Shown: positions 9,314 through 16,754, counted from the first letter of the stretch. The stretch: 64,000 nt of DNA from Solirubrobacter sp963736505 (GCA_963736505.1 CAVTOZ010000005.1:496001-560000); one strand, 5' to 3'. The notes: generated by a model from the letters alone, not told the origin. Translations and numbers: made by a program.

Positions 9314-10614
9314 GGCTTCGCGCTGCCCGCCGACTGCGCGAGCTGCGCGTCGATCGCCTTGTCGACTCCCGCCAGGCCGCCCGCGAGATCGCCGACGCGG
9401 CCCGCCTGCCACTTCAGGACGAACGTCTGGAACAGCTCCTGGTTGGCGCTGCCGGCCGCGGTGATCGGCGTCGTGGCGGTGCCCGGGTTGGCGAAGATGT
9501 CGAGGAAGACCTTGAAGCGCGGGTCAGGCGTCAGCTCGCCCGACTTCAGCGACTCGCTCGTGGTGGGGACGTTGCGCAGCCCGTTGGACAGCAGCGCGAG
9601 CGCGTGCTCGTCGGTCGTCAGGTACTTCACGAGCTGCCACGCCGCCTCCTTGTGCTTGGCGCTCTTGGGGATGCCGACGATGTTCCCGGTCACGTAGCCC
9701 GCGCCGTAGAGCTCCGGGTGCGAGTCGGCGACCGGCATCGGCGCCGTGCCGTAGTCGAGGTCGGGGTGCTCGTCCTTCAGGAACGCGGTGCGGTACTCGC
9801 CGTCCATGTTCATCGCGAGCTTGCCACGCTCGAACGCGTTGGAGGGGGAAAACTCGTCGCCGGCGCCCGACTGCCAGCGGGCGAGCTGGTCGTGGCCGTA
9901 GAAGTCGATCAGGCCCTTCTGCCAATTCAGGAACTCCGTCCAGCCGGGGCTGCTGGCGATCGTCGACTTGTCGCCGTCGACCCACTGAGCGCCGAACAGC
10001 GGCCCGTAGTGCGCCGGTGCGTTCTCGTAGAAGCCCTGCGCGGGGTCGAACCCGACGACTTTCAGCTTGCCGCTCGCGTCGCGCTGGGTGAGCTTCTTCG
10101 CGTCGGCGGTCAGCTCCGACATCGTCTTCGGCGGCTCGGTGATGCCGGCCTGCTTGAAGAGCGCCTTGTTGTAGTAGAGGCCGTAGGTGTCGGCGAGCAT
10201 CGGCAGCGCGCACTGCTTGCCCTGGAACGCCGTGTAGTACTGGACCGCCTTGGGGAACGCGCCGGTCTGGATGCCGTCCTTGCTCATGTATGGCTTGAGG
10301 TCGATCCAGCCGCCGGAGCTGCAGAACGCGCCGGTGTTGTCGGCGGTGAACGACTGCGCGACGTCGGGCGCGTTGCCGCCGCGGATCGCCGCGACGATCT
10401 TGTCGTCGCTGATGCCGCCGACGACCTTCACGGTGATCTTCGGGTGCGCCTTGTGGAAGGCGTCGACCGCCTGCTGGACGACCCCGAGCTCGCGGTTGGT
10501 GAAGCCGTTCCAGAGCGTGATCGTGACCGCCTGGTCAGGACCGGCGCCGGACTTGCCGCTGCTGCCGCAACCGGCGATGACCATCGACGCGACCAGAACC
10601 ACCGCGAGCTTCAT
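9310..10614 (-). CDS. Sugar-binding lipoprotein of ABC transporter
   Basis: A 434-residue extracellular solute-binding protein (family 1). The lipobox IAGC gives Cys16 as the lipidated residue. The mature start VTITLWNGFTNRELGVVQQAV is typical of CUT1 binding proteins, as are the segments RGGNAPDVAQS and LPMLADTYGLYYNKALFKQAG. The ATG at 10614 follows GGAGG by 5 bases. It is the first gene of the operon (binding protein, two permeases, GH4, kinase, ATPase) and faces the ROK regulator across 94 bases holding candidate operators. The ligand is not predictable from sequence; a beta-linked disaccharide is likely given the GH4 enzyme. Confidence 0.94.
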   Translation of the reverse strand: MKLAVVLVASMVIAGCGSSGKSGAGPDQAVTITLWNGFTNRELGVVQQAVDAFHKAHPKITVKVVGGISDDKIVAAIRGGNAPDVAQSFTADNTGAFCSSGGWIDLKPYMSKDGIQTGAFPKAVQYYTAFQGKQCALPMLADTYGLYYNKALFKQAGITEPPKTMSELTADAKKLTQRDASGKLKVVGFDPAQGFYENAPAHYGPLFGAQWVDGDKSTIASSPGWTEFLNWQKGLIDFYGHDQLARWQSGAGDEFSPSNAFERGKLAMNMDGEYRTAFLKDEHPDLDYGTAPMPVADSHPELYGAGYVTGNIVGIPKSAKHKEAAWQLVKYLTTDEHALALLSNGLRNVPTTSESLKSGELTPDPRFKVFLDIFANPGTATTPITAAGSANQELFQTFVLKWQAGRVGDLAGGLAGVDKAIDAQLAQSAGSAKP

Positions 10615-10624
10615 CTGAACCTCC

Positions 10625-10681
10625 TGGTTAGGAAGTCTTACCAGATCGCACGCTATTACTTGAAGCCCTTGTTCGTCAAGT
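10625..10681. promoter_or_regulatory. Divergent promoter/operator region of the sugar operon and ROK gene
   Basis: Two dyads lie in this gap. An imperfect 19-bp palindrome at 10625-10643 has arms TGGT.AG and CT.ACCA, and a perfect ACTTGA-N12-TCAAGT dyad lies at 10658-10681. On the minus strand a candidate promoter for the binding-protein gene is TTGACG (10674-10679) and TAATAG (10653-10658), 15 bases apart, so the second dyad spans it. On the plus strand TTGTTC (10669-10674) and TAAGCT (10693-10698), 18 apart, could drive the ROK gene. Repressor binding here would shut both. The dyads are seen; the binding is inferred. Confidence 0.5.
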
Positions 10682-10708
10682 GGATCCCTCGTTAAGCTCA
10701 CTTACTCG

Positions 10709-11830
10709 ATGACCCGGGCCACCGCCCCGCTGCTGAAAGACCTCAACGAGCGCACCGTGCTCGAGGCGATCCGCGGCGGCGCGCCGATCTCGCGCGCCGA
10801 GATCTCGCGCCGCGCGGGCGTCTCGAAGCCGACCGTGTCGCTCGCCCTGCAGTCGCTGCTCGACGCCGGACTCGTGCGCGAGGCCGGCGAGGAGCCCGGC
10901 GGCCCGAGCTACGGCGCCGTGTTCTTCGAGCCCGTCGCGGAGGCCGCGCTGGTGATCGGGATCGACGTCGGCGCGCGCTTCGTGCGCGGCGCGCTGTGCG
11001 ACCTGCACGGCGAGGTCCGCGCGCGCCACGACATCGAGCGCGGCGACGCGCTGGCGGGCGTCGCGGGGCTGCACGACGCGCTGATCGCGGCGGCCGGGCT
11101 GCCCGCGACGCCGATCGACCGGATCGTCGTCGGCGTGCCGGGCGTGCCGCACCCGGAGACCGGCGTGCTCGAGCTGGCCGACAACGTGCCGGAGCTGGCC
11201 GGGACACGGCTCGCGGTCGAGCTCGAGCAGCGGCTCGGGCGCCCGGTGCAGGTCGAGAACGACATCAACCTCGCCGCGCTCGGCGAGCAGTGGCGCGGCG
11301 TCGCGCGCGGGGTCGCGGACTTCGCGTTCCTCTCGATCGGCACGGGCCTCGGCGCCGGCGTCGTGCTGCGCGGGGAGCTGCACCGCGGGCGCCACGGCGC
11401 GGCGGGCGAGCTGGACTTCGTCAGCGCCGGCTCGGGGCGCGACCTCGACCCGTGCGCGGCCGCACTGAGCGCGTACGCCGCCACGACGGAGCTGCCGCCG
11501 CCGCACGACGTGCCGTCGATCTTCGCCGCTGCCCGCGCAGGCGTCCCCGCCGCGCGTGCCGTCGTCGAGGAGGAGGCGCGCCGGATCGCGCTCCACATCG
11601 TGCCGCTGGCGGCCGTGGCGGACATCGCGCTGGTCGTGCTCGGCGGCGGGTTGAGCGCCGGAGGCGACCTGCTGCTCGCGCCCGTCCGCGCGCTGCTGGC
11701 GGGCTGGCTGCCCTACCCGCCGGCGGTGGAGCTGTCGGGGCTCGGCGATGCCGCCGTGCTGACCGGCGCGCTGTCGGTCGGCGTGCGCGCGGCGCTCGAC
11801 AGCGTGTTCGTCAACCGCCGCCGGGGCTGA
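10709..11830 (+). CDS. ROK-family transcriptional regulator
   Basis: A 373-residue regulator. A winged helix-turn-helix at about 20-60 (ISRAEISRRAGVSKPTVSLALQ) is followed by a ROK sugar-kinase-like domain starting VIGIDVGARFVRGAL. The usual ROK zinc site (a GH dipeptide plus CxCGxxGC) is missing: residues about 227-253 read GAAGELDFVSAGSGRDLDP with a single Cys. It may therefore sense sugar without the normal metal site and is unlikely to be a kinase. It is divergent from the sugar operon, so it is probably its repressor. Its 3' end overlaps the convergent MarR gene by 20 bases. Confidence 0.9.
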   Translation: MTRATAPLLKDLNERTVLEAIRGGAPISRAEISRRAGVSKPTVSLALQSLLDAGLVREAGEEPGGPSYGAVFFEPVAEAALVIGIDVGARFVRGALCDLHGEVRARHDIERGDALAGVAGLHDALIAAAGLPATPIDRIVVGVPGVPHPETGVLELADNVPELAGTRLAVELEQRLGRPVQVENDINLAALGEQWRGVARGVADFAFLSIGTGLGAGVVLRGELHRGRHGAAGELDFVSAGSGRDLDPCAAALSAYAATTELPPPHDVPSIFAAARAGVPAARAVVEEEARRIALHIVPLAAVADIALVVLGGGLSAGGDLLLAPVRALLAGWLPYPPAVELSGLGDAAVLTGALSVGVRAALDSVFVNRRRG

Positions 11831-12254
11831 GCCCGGCCTGCAGCTTCTCCAGCAGGTCCGCGAGCTGCCGGGTCTCGTCGTCGCTGAGCTTCGAGCGCAG
11901 GCGCTCGTCGAACGCCTGGGCGGCGACGCGCAGCCGGTCGAACAGCGCGAGGCCCTCCGGCGTGAGCTCGGCGCGCTGCTCGCGCCGGTTGCTGGCCTCG
12001 CGCCAGCGCCGCACGAGGCCTTGCGTCTCGAGCGAGTTGAGGTGGTGCGTGAGCGTCGCGCCCGTGATCCCCATCGCCTCGGCCATCGCGGCCTGGGTGC
12101 CCCACTCGCGCGAGCGGATCAGCAGCAGGACGTGCCACTGCGACGGCGACCCGCCGGCGTCCGCCAGCGCGCGCTCGAACGCCTGCGCGACCACGCGCGA
12201 CGTGCGCGTCAGCCGCAGGCCGATCGGCGGGAGCACGAAGGGGGGCTTGCCCAC
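11811..12254 (-). CDS. MarR-family transcriptional regulator
   Basis: A 147-residue winged helix-turn-helix protein. The recognition region is QAAMAEAMGITGATLTHHLNSLETQG, followed by the wing WREASNRREQRAELTPEG, both typical of MarR. I chose the GTG at 12254 because a TATGAT -10 box (12262-12267) sits 7 bases upstream. That box overlaps the ATG at 12266, which therefore would probably not be in the message. The operator between this gene and the divergent cupin gene suggests autoregulation and control of the cupin-DUF1707-oxidoreductase operon. The ligand is unknown; aromatic acids or antibiotics are usual for the family. Confidence 0.9.
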   Translation of the reverse strand: MGKPPFVLPPIGLRLTRTSRVVAQAFERALADAGGSPSQWHVLLLIRSREWGTQAAMAEAMGITGATLTHHLNSLETQGLVRRWREASNRREQRAELTPEGLALFDRLRVAAQAFDERLRSKLSDDETRQLADLLEKLQAGLSPGGG

Positions 12255-12261
12255 GGTCAGG

Positions 12262-12307
12262 ATCATATCAAGGAAAGCTTGACGTCTAAGGGTTAGACGT
12301 CTAACGT
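12262..12307. promoter_or_regulatory. MarR/cupin divergent promoters with palindromic operator
   Basis: A perfect 12-bp palindrome TTAGACGTCTAA lies at 12293-12304. The word GACGTCTAA recurs 15 bases away at 12281-12289. The cupin promoter is TTGACG (12279-12284), 17 bases, TAACGT (12302-12307), with the ATG 7 bases later. The marR promoter on the minus strand is TTAGAC (rc of 12284-12289), 16 bases, TATGAT (rc of 12262-12267). Both promoters are embedded in the repeats, so one MarR dimer or a pair could block both. All elements are visible; the binding is inferred. Confidence 0.75.
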
Positions 12308-12314
12308 TGTCGTC

Positions 12315-12650
12315 ATGCCTGCTCTCCTGACCGCCGAGACCGACCTCGCCACGGCCGCCACCGCCCAGCGCTTCGACGGCGCCGACCACGGGGTGGCGCT
12401 CTCCTTCTTCCTCAACCACACCGCGCCCGGCCGCGGGACCGACCTGCACCGGCACCCGTACGCGGAGGTCTTCGTCGTGCTGGACGGCGAGGCCGAGTTC
12501 ACCGTCGACGGCGCGACGATGACCGCCCACGGCGGCCAGGTCGTCGTCGTGGAGCCGGAGGCCGCGCACGCGTTCCGCAACGCCGGCGCGCGGCCGCTCG
12601 AGATGATCAGCCTGCACCCCGCGGCCGAGATGGTGACGGAATGGCTGTGA
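12315..12650 (+). CDS. Small cupin-domain protein
   Basis: A 111-residue single-domain cupin (double-stranded beta-helix). Cupin motif 1 shows as LHRHPYAEVFVVLDGEAEF, with His ligands and a Glu for a metal, and motif 2 as GGQVVVVEPEAAHAFRNAG. Such small cupins are metal-dependent dioxygenases, isomerases or sensors; the substrate cannot be told. It is the first gene of an operon with a DUF1707 protein and an LLM oxidoreductase, all linked by short overlaps. It is divergent from marR and its strong promoter lies inside the MarR operator. Confidence 0.85.
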   Translation: MPALLTAETDLATAATAQRFDGADHGVALSFFLNHTAPGRGTDLHRHPYAEVFVVLDGEAEFTVDGATMTAHGGQVVVVEPEAAHAFRNAGARPLEMISLHPAAEMVTEWL

Positions 12651-12979
12651 GCCCCGGAATGCGCGCCGGCGACCGCGAGCGCGCGGATGCCGCCGAGCGC
12701 CTGAGCGCCCACGCCGCCGCCGGCCGGCTCGACGTCGAGGAACTGGAACGCCGGCTCGAGCGGGTCAACGCCGCCGTCTACCTGAGCGACCTCCGCGCCG
12801 TCGAGGCCGACCTGCCCGCGACGGTCGGCCTCCCGCGGCGCGCGCTGCCGGCGCTCCCGCTCCTCGCCATCGCCTGCATCGCGCTGGGCATCGCGGGCTC
12901 CGTCGCCGTCGGCCACCCGATCGCGCCGCTGTTCCTGCTCGGCGCCTTCCTGCTCTGGAGACGGTCCGTGTGCGCGTGA
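12641..12979 (+). CDS. DUF1707 membrane protein
   Basis: A 112-residue protein. Residues about 7-58 (MRAGDRERADAAERLSAHAA, then a GRLDVEELERRL segment) are a DUF1707 (SHOCT-like) domain common in actinobacteria. Two hydrophobic segments follow (LPLLAIACIALGIAGSVAV and PLFLLGAFLLW). The ATG at 12641 overlaps the cupin stop; an ATG at 12659 would start the domain directly and is equally possible. The role of DUF1707 is unknown. The position suggests co-translation with the cupin. Confidence 0.75.
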   Translation: MAVSPGMRAGDRERADAAERLSAHAAAGRLDVEELERRLERVNAAVYLSDLRAVEADLPATVGLPRRALPALPLLAIACIALGIAGSVAVGHPIAPLFLLGAFLLWRRSVCA

Positions 12980-13770
12980 GCATCAGCGTCACCGCGTACC
13001 CGCGCGATGACGTCCGCGCGCACCTCGCCGGCGTGGTGCGCGCGGCCGATGCCGCCGGGATCGACACGGTGTGGGTGGCCGACCACCTGCTCCAGGCCGC
13101 TCCCGGAGCCGCCGAGGACGACCCGATGCTCGAGGCGTTCACGACGCTCGGGTTCCTCGCCGGCCAGTCCGAGCGCGTCCGGCTGGGCACGATGGTCGCC
13201 GCCGCCACGTTCCGCGCGCCGGCGCTGCTGATCAAGGCCGTCACCACGCTCGACGTCCTCTCCGGCGGCCGCGCGTGGCTCGGCATCGGCGCCGGCTACA
13301 ACGAGGACGAGGCGCGCGCGATGGGCCTGTTCCTCCCGCCCGTGGCGGAGCGCTTCGAGCGCCTCGAGCAGGTGCTGCGGCTGGCGAAGCGGATGTGGGC
13401 CGGCGACAGCTCCCCGTTCGCCGGCGCCGAGCGCCCCGTCTCCAGCCCCGGGCCGCTCACCCGCCCGCACCCGCCGGTCCTGATCGGCGGCATGGGCGAG
13501 CGCAAGACGCTGCGGCTCGTGGCCGAGCACGGCGACGCCTGCAACCTCTTCGACATCCCCGACGGCGGGCGAACGATCCGCCGCAAGCTCGAGGTCCTCG
13601 CACGCCACTGCGAGGCCGCCGGCCGCCCGTACGACGGGATCGAGAAGACCGTCAGCACGCGCACGAACCCCGCCGAGCTCACGCATCTCGCAGCGCTCGG
13701 GATCGAGCACGCCGTCGTGATCACCGACGGCCCGTGGACCGAGCCGGCGATCGCAGCGCTGGCCGCCTGA
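12970..13770 (+). CDS. LLM-class F420-dependent oxidoreductase
   Basis: A 266-residue luciferase-like monooxygenase-fold enzyme (TIM barrel), probably using the deazaflavin F420, as is common in actinobacteria. Typical segments are DTVWVADHLL, RVRLGTMVAAATFRAPALL, LSGGRAWLGIGAGYNEDEA and PVLIGGMGERKTLRLVAEHG. The GTG at 12970 overlaps the DUF1707 stop, and the operon ends with a strong hairpin just after the stop. Cofactor choice (F420 versus FMN) is inferred from family resemblance. The substrate is unknown, but the MarR-controlled setting suggests small-molecule detoxification. Confidence 0.88.
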   Translation: MRVSISVTAYPRDDVRAHLAGVVRAADAAGIDTVWVADHLLQAAPGAAEDDPMLEAFTTLGFLAGQSERVRLGTMVAAATFRAPALLIKAVTTLDVLSGGRAWLGIGAGYNEDEARAMGLFLPPVAERFERLEQVLRLAKRMWAGDSSPFAGAERPVSSPGPLTRPHPPVLIGGMGERKTLRLVAEHGDACNLFDIPDGGRTIRRKLEVLARHCEAAGRPYDGIEKTVSTRTNPAELTHLAALGIEHAVVITDGPWTEPAIAALAA

Positions 13771-13772
13771 AC

Positions 13773-13805
13773 GACGAAGCCCCCGCGGTCGGCGGGGGCT
13801 TCGTC
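13773..13805 (+). terminator. Hairpin terminator after the LLM oxidoreductase
   Basis: A perfect 14-bp stem: GACGAAGCCCCCGC pairs with GCGGGGGCTTCGTC across the 5-base loop GGTCG, 2 bases after the stop codon. There is no clear T-run after it. It also stands downstream of the minus-strand tRNA, so it may stop transcription from both sides. Confidence 0.85.
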
Positions 13806-13816
13806 ACATCATCCAA

Positions 13817-13890
13817 TCGGGGCGCCCGGATTCGAACCGGGGACCTCGCCGACCCGAACGGCGCGCGCTACCAGGCTGCGCCACGCCCCG
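13817..13890 (-). tRNA. tRNA-Pro(CGG)
   Basis: 74 nt on the minus strand. The acceptor stem CGGGGCG pairs with CGCCCCG, followed by discriminator A. The D-loop contains AGCCTGGTAGC, the anticodon stem CGCCG/CGGCG closes the loop TTCGGGT with anticodon CGG, and the T-arm GGTTCGAATCC is standard. CCA is not encoded. No integrase or direct repeat is seen beside it. Confidence 0.95.
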
Positions 13891-13918
13891 AGGAAGGGCG
13901 TGGAGTCTAGCGACCGGC

Positions 13919-15607
13919 TCAGCTCCCGCCGAGCAGGCCGCCCGTGGCCTGCTTGACGGTGCCCGTCGCGGCGCCGACCGTGCTGTCCACGGCGCCCTTG
14001 ACGGTGTCGACGGCGCCGTCGGCGGCGCCGGTGACGCCCTTGACCGTGTCGGCCGCCGGCCCGGGGCCGGTGACCTGGCCGACGGTGTCGTCGACGGCGC
14101 CGGTGACCTGCTTGGCCGCGCCCTGGATGGCGCCGGTCGTCTGCTGCACCGTGTTGTCGACGGTGTCGGCGGCACCGCCGACGGCGCCGGTGACCTGCTT
14201 GACCGGATCCGAGGTGGCCGCCGGCAGCTTCGGCGCCGCCGGGACCTTCGGCGCGGCGACCTTGCCGGCGCCGCCGCCCCCGCCGGCGCTCTTGGCGGCG
14301 TCGCCCGAGGCCTGCGGGGTCGCGCCGGCCGGGGTGCCCGAGGAGGCCGGAGCTCCGCCGCCGCCCGACGTGGCACGGTCGGCGGCGGACTTCGGCTCGC
14401 CGGAGCTGTGCTTCGACGTTGAGGAGCGGCGGGGCGTGTGAGCCTGGCCGCCGCCGCTCCGCGAGCTCGTGTCCGGCGCGGTGACGGACGCGCCGGAGGC
14501 CGCGGGCGTGGCCGCGGTGGACGAGCTCTGTGACTTGCGGGCCGCGGGCGCCGCGGCCGCGCGATGCGCGGCCGGCGGGGATCCTCCGCCGGAGATGTGC
14601 TGCACGCCGACGCCGGTGCCGACGCCGGCCACCAGCAGCGCGAGGCCGGCGGCGGCCTTGGCCCACGGGCCGGACAGCTGGTCCGACAGCGCCGGCAGGT
14701 GCGCGGCCATCCGGGCGCCGGGCGGCTCCGGGGCCGCGTCGGTGCCGCGGCGCAGCCGCAGGAAGGCGGGGAAGGGCAGCAGCCCGGCGATCTTCGCCGC
14801 GATCCGCTCGGCGGCGGGACGGCGGACGAGCAGCCCGCGGTCCAGGCCGGCGGCCAGCGCGTCGCGCCGGCACGGCTGGCAGTGGGCGAGATGGCGGCTC
14901 AGGCGGCGCGAGTCGCGCACGCCGACCGCGCCGCCGGCCGTCGCGGCGATGATCGACTGCACGCGCGCGCAGCGCGCGCCGGAGACGAGCTCCTCGTACT
15001 CCTCGGTCAGCCGCCGGCGGGCGCGGAACAGCGTCGACTCGACGGCGGGCCGGGTCATGCCCATGCGCGCGCCGATCTCGTCGTAGGTGAGCCCTTCGAG
15101 CTCGCGCAGCACGAGGATCCTGTGGTGCGACTCCGACAGCCCGCCGAACGCGCCGCACAGCGTCTCCAGCTCGTGCTTGGCGGCGACCGCGGCCTCCGGC
15201 GACGGGCCCTTGGAGGCCAGCCGCGTCTGGTCGCCGGGCGCGAGCCCCTCCTCGGCGTCGTAGGAGATCTCCTCAGCGCGCTTGGAGCGGCGGAACGCGT
15301 CGATGCACGCGTTCTTGGCGATCTCGTACACCCACGGCTTGAAGGCGATCGGGCGATCCGTCGCGCGCATCCTGCGCAGCGCGGAGACGAACACCTCCTG
15401 CGTGACGTCCTCGGCGCGCCCGTGGTCCTTGACCATCCCGAGCACGTAGGCGTTGATCCGCCGCTGGTAGCGCTCGTAGAGCACCTCGAACGCGCGGTCG
15501 TCGCCGTGCCGGACCGCGGCGACGAGCCGCTGATCGGAATCGGCCGGGGTCTCCCCACCTGCGTCGATGACGGGCGCCAGGACGGCGCCGCTCGATCCCC
15601 TACTCAA
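13919..15607 (-). CDS. ECF-type sigma factor fused to zinc anti-sigma domain, TM helix and repeat tail
   Basis: 562 residues. Sigma region 2 is at about 28-110 (AFEVLYERYQRR, RAEDVTQEVFV, FKPWVYEIAKNACID) and sigma region 4 at about 150-205 (LSESHHRILVLRELEGLTYD, then MTRPAVESTLFRARRRL). Cys213-x25-His239-x3-Cys243-x2-Cys246 is the spacing of a zinc-binding anti-sigma (ZAS) domain. One transmembrane helix spans about 316-336. A Ser/Thr/Pro/Gly-rich outer stretch ends in repeats of the type VTGAVxxAxDTV (469-556). It starts at TTG with GGAGG 8 bases upstream. I infer a membrane-held sigma factor that needs release, perhaps by proteolysis. No separate anti-sigma gene is adjacent. Confidence 0.88.
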   Translation of the reverse strand: MSRGSSGAVLAPVIDAGGETPADSDQRLVAAVRHGDDRAFEVLYERYQRRINAYVLGMVKDHGRAEDVTQEVFVSALRRMRATDRPIAFKPWVYEIAKNACIDAFRRSKRAEEISYDAEEGLAPGDQTRLASKGPSPEAAVAAKHELETLCGAFGGLSESHHRILVLRELEGLTYDEIGARMGMTRPAVESTLFRARRRLTEEYEELVSGARCARVQSIIAATAGGAVGVRDSRRLSRHLAHCQPCRRDALAAGLDRGLLVRRPAAERIAAKIAGLLPFPAFLRLRRGTDAAPEPPGARMAAHLPALSDQLSGPWAKAAAGLALLVAGVGTGVGVQHISGGGSPPAAHRAAAAPAARKSQSSSTAATPAASGASVTAPDTSSRSGGGQAHTPRRSSTSKHSSGEPKSAADRATSGGGGAPASSGTPAGATPQASGDAAKSAGGGGGAGKVAAPKVPAAPKLPAATSDPVKQVTGAVGGAADTVDNTVQQTTGAIQGAAKQVTGAVDDTVGQVTGPGPAADTVKGVTGAADGAVDTVKGAVDSTVGAATGTVKQATGGLLGGS

Positions 15608-15716
15608 CTCCGCGTCCTCCGGTGCGTAACGATTCCCGTCCCACGCCCCTCCCCTGCAGGTGGGCGCGCGGACACTGTAGTTGCAGATCGCCCAAACTGT
15701 TCGTTCTCAAACCGAG

Positions 15717-16478
15717 ATGGCACATATCGACGACCTCATCACCGCGCTGGACGAGCTGCTGGAGCCTTCCGCGTTCAAGGACCTGGGGCCCAACGGGCTC
15801 CAGGTGCCGGGCGCGCGAGAGGTCTCGCTCGTGGTCACCGGCGTGTCCGCGACGCGCGAGCTGATCGAGCACGCCGTCGAGCTCGGCGCTCAGCTCGTGC
15901 TCACCCACCACGGCCTGTTCTGGGACTTCAACCCGACCGGGCTCACGCCGGTGCTGGCCGAGCGGCTGCGCCCGCTGTTCAAGCACGACGTCAACCTCGC
16001 CGCGTACCACATCCCGCTCGACGCGCACGCCTCCGTCGGCAACAACGCGCTGCTGGCCTTGGCGCTCGGATGCACTGCGCACGAGGCGTGGGGCGAGTTC
16101 CGCGGCGTTCCGATCGGCCGCCGCGGCACGTTCGCCGGCGACGGCATCACGCTCGCGGACCTGCGCGAGCGCGTGCGCGCGGCCACGCACCGCGAGCCGA
16201 CGATCCAGGGCGCGGGCCCCGAGCGCGTACGCGCCATCGGGATCGTTTCGGGTTCTGCCGCGGACAAGCTCGCCGACGCGGCCGCCGGCGGCCTGGACGC
16301 GTTCCTCACCGGAGAGCCGCGTGAGCACGTGATGGCGGAGGCGCGAGAGTCCGGAATCCACTTCATCGCGGCGGGCCACTACGCGACCGAGACCTTCGGG
16401 ATCCGGGCCCTCGGAGATATGCTCGCGGAACGCTTCGCAATCGAGCATGTCTTCGTCGACATCCCAAACCCGGTCTGA
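15717..16478 (+). CDS. Nif3-like dinuclear metal-centre protein
   Basis: A 253-residue Nif3/YbgI-family protein (also annotated as GTP cyclohydrolase I type 2-like). The metal-binding pattern is clear: LVLTHHGLFW near residue 65 (two His), HIPLDAH near 100, and the C-terminal HYATETFG with His and Glu. Members assemble into hexameric rings; the reaction is not settled. The frame is open to a TTG at 15681, but the ATG at 15717 gives the family N-terminus AHIDDLITALDELLEP. It is divergent from the sigma gene across about 110 bases. Confidence 0.9.
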   Translation: MAHIDDLITALDELLEPSAFKDLGPNGLQVPGAREVSLVVTGVSATRELIEHAVELGAQLVLTHHGLFWDFNPTGLTPVLAERLRPLFKHDVNLAAYHIPLDAHASVGNNALLALALGCTAHEAWGEFRGVPIGRRGTFAGDGITLADLRERVRAATHREPTIQGAGPERVRAIGIVSGSAADKLADAAAGGLDAFLTGEPREHVMAEARESGIHFIAAGHYATETFGIRALGDMLAERFAIEHVFVDIPNPV

Positions 16479-16511
16479 CCGAATGTTTAGCTCAGATTGA
16501 GCCAATGGATG

Positions 16512-16540
16512 TTGTGGACATCCGGTGAACACGCTACGGT
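16512..16540 (+). promoter_or_regulatory. Promoter of the small IF2_N-like gene
   Basis: TTGTGG (16512-16517), a 17-base spacer and TACGGT (16535-16540) match vegetative -35/-10 boxes. Transcription would start near 16547, giving a leader of about 34 bases that carries AGGAGG (16565-16570), 10 bases before the ATG at 16581. Confidence 0.65.
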
Positions 16541-16580
16541 GCCTCCAACGTGGCAAACCTCATCAGGAGGACTCGTACTG

Positions 16581-16754
16581 ATGGCAATCCATCTCACGCC
16601 CACGGAGCTCGCTCGCGAAGCCGGCATGGAACGTCGCGAGGTCATTGAGAAGTGCATGGAGCTGGGCGTGCCGATCTTCCAGGGCCGAATCGACAAGACG
16701 CTGTTCCTCGCGAACGTGTCCCAACTGGACGCCAGGCAGGTAGCGACAGCCTAG
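16581..16754 (+). CDS. 57-residue IF2_N-like small protein
   Basis: A 57-residue protein starting MAIHLTPTELAREAGMERRE. The pattern helix-LAREAGM-xxxxVIEKCMELGVPI resembles the helical N-terminal module of translation initiation factor IF2 (IF2_N) or a MerR-like half helix-turn-helix; nothing else is attached. Its own promoter and a perfect AGGAGG support expression. It stands alone between Nif3 and the acyl-CoA synthetase. A nucleic-acid-binding role is only a guess, and the family assignment is by eye. Confidence 0.7.
   Translation: MAIHLTPTELAREAGMERREVIEKCMELGVPIFQGRIDKTLFLANVSQLDARQVATA

Noticed and set aside
13817..13890. tRNA-Pro as an integration site of a mobile island
   Set aside because: No integrase gene and no second copy of the tRNA 3' end was seen nearby; the flanking genes are ordinary.
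13930..14200. Short DNA repeats inside the sigma-factor gene as a CRISPR-like array
   Set aside because: The repeats are imperfect, in frame and encode the VTGAV/DTV protein repeats; there are no regular spacers and no cas genes.
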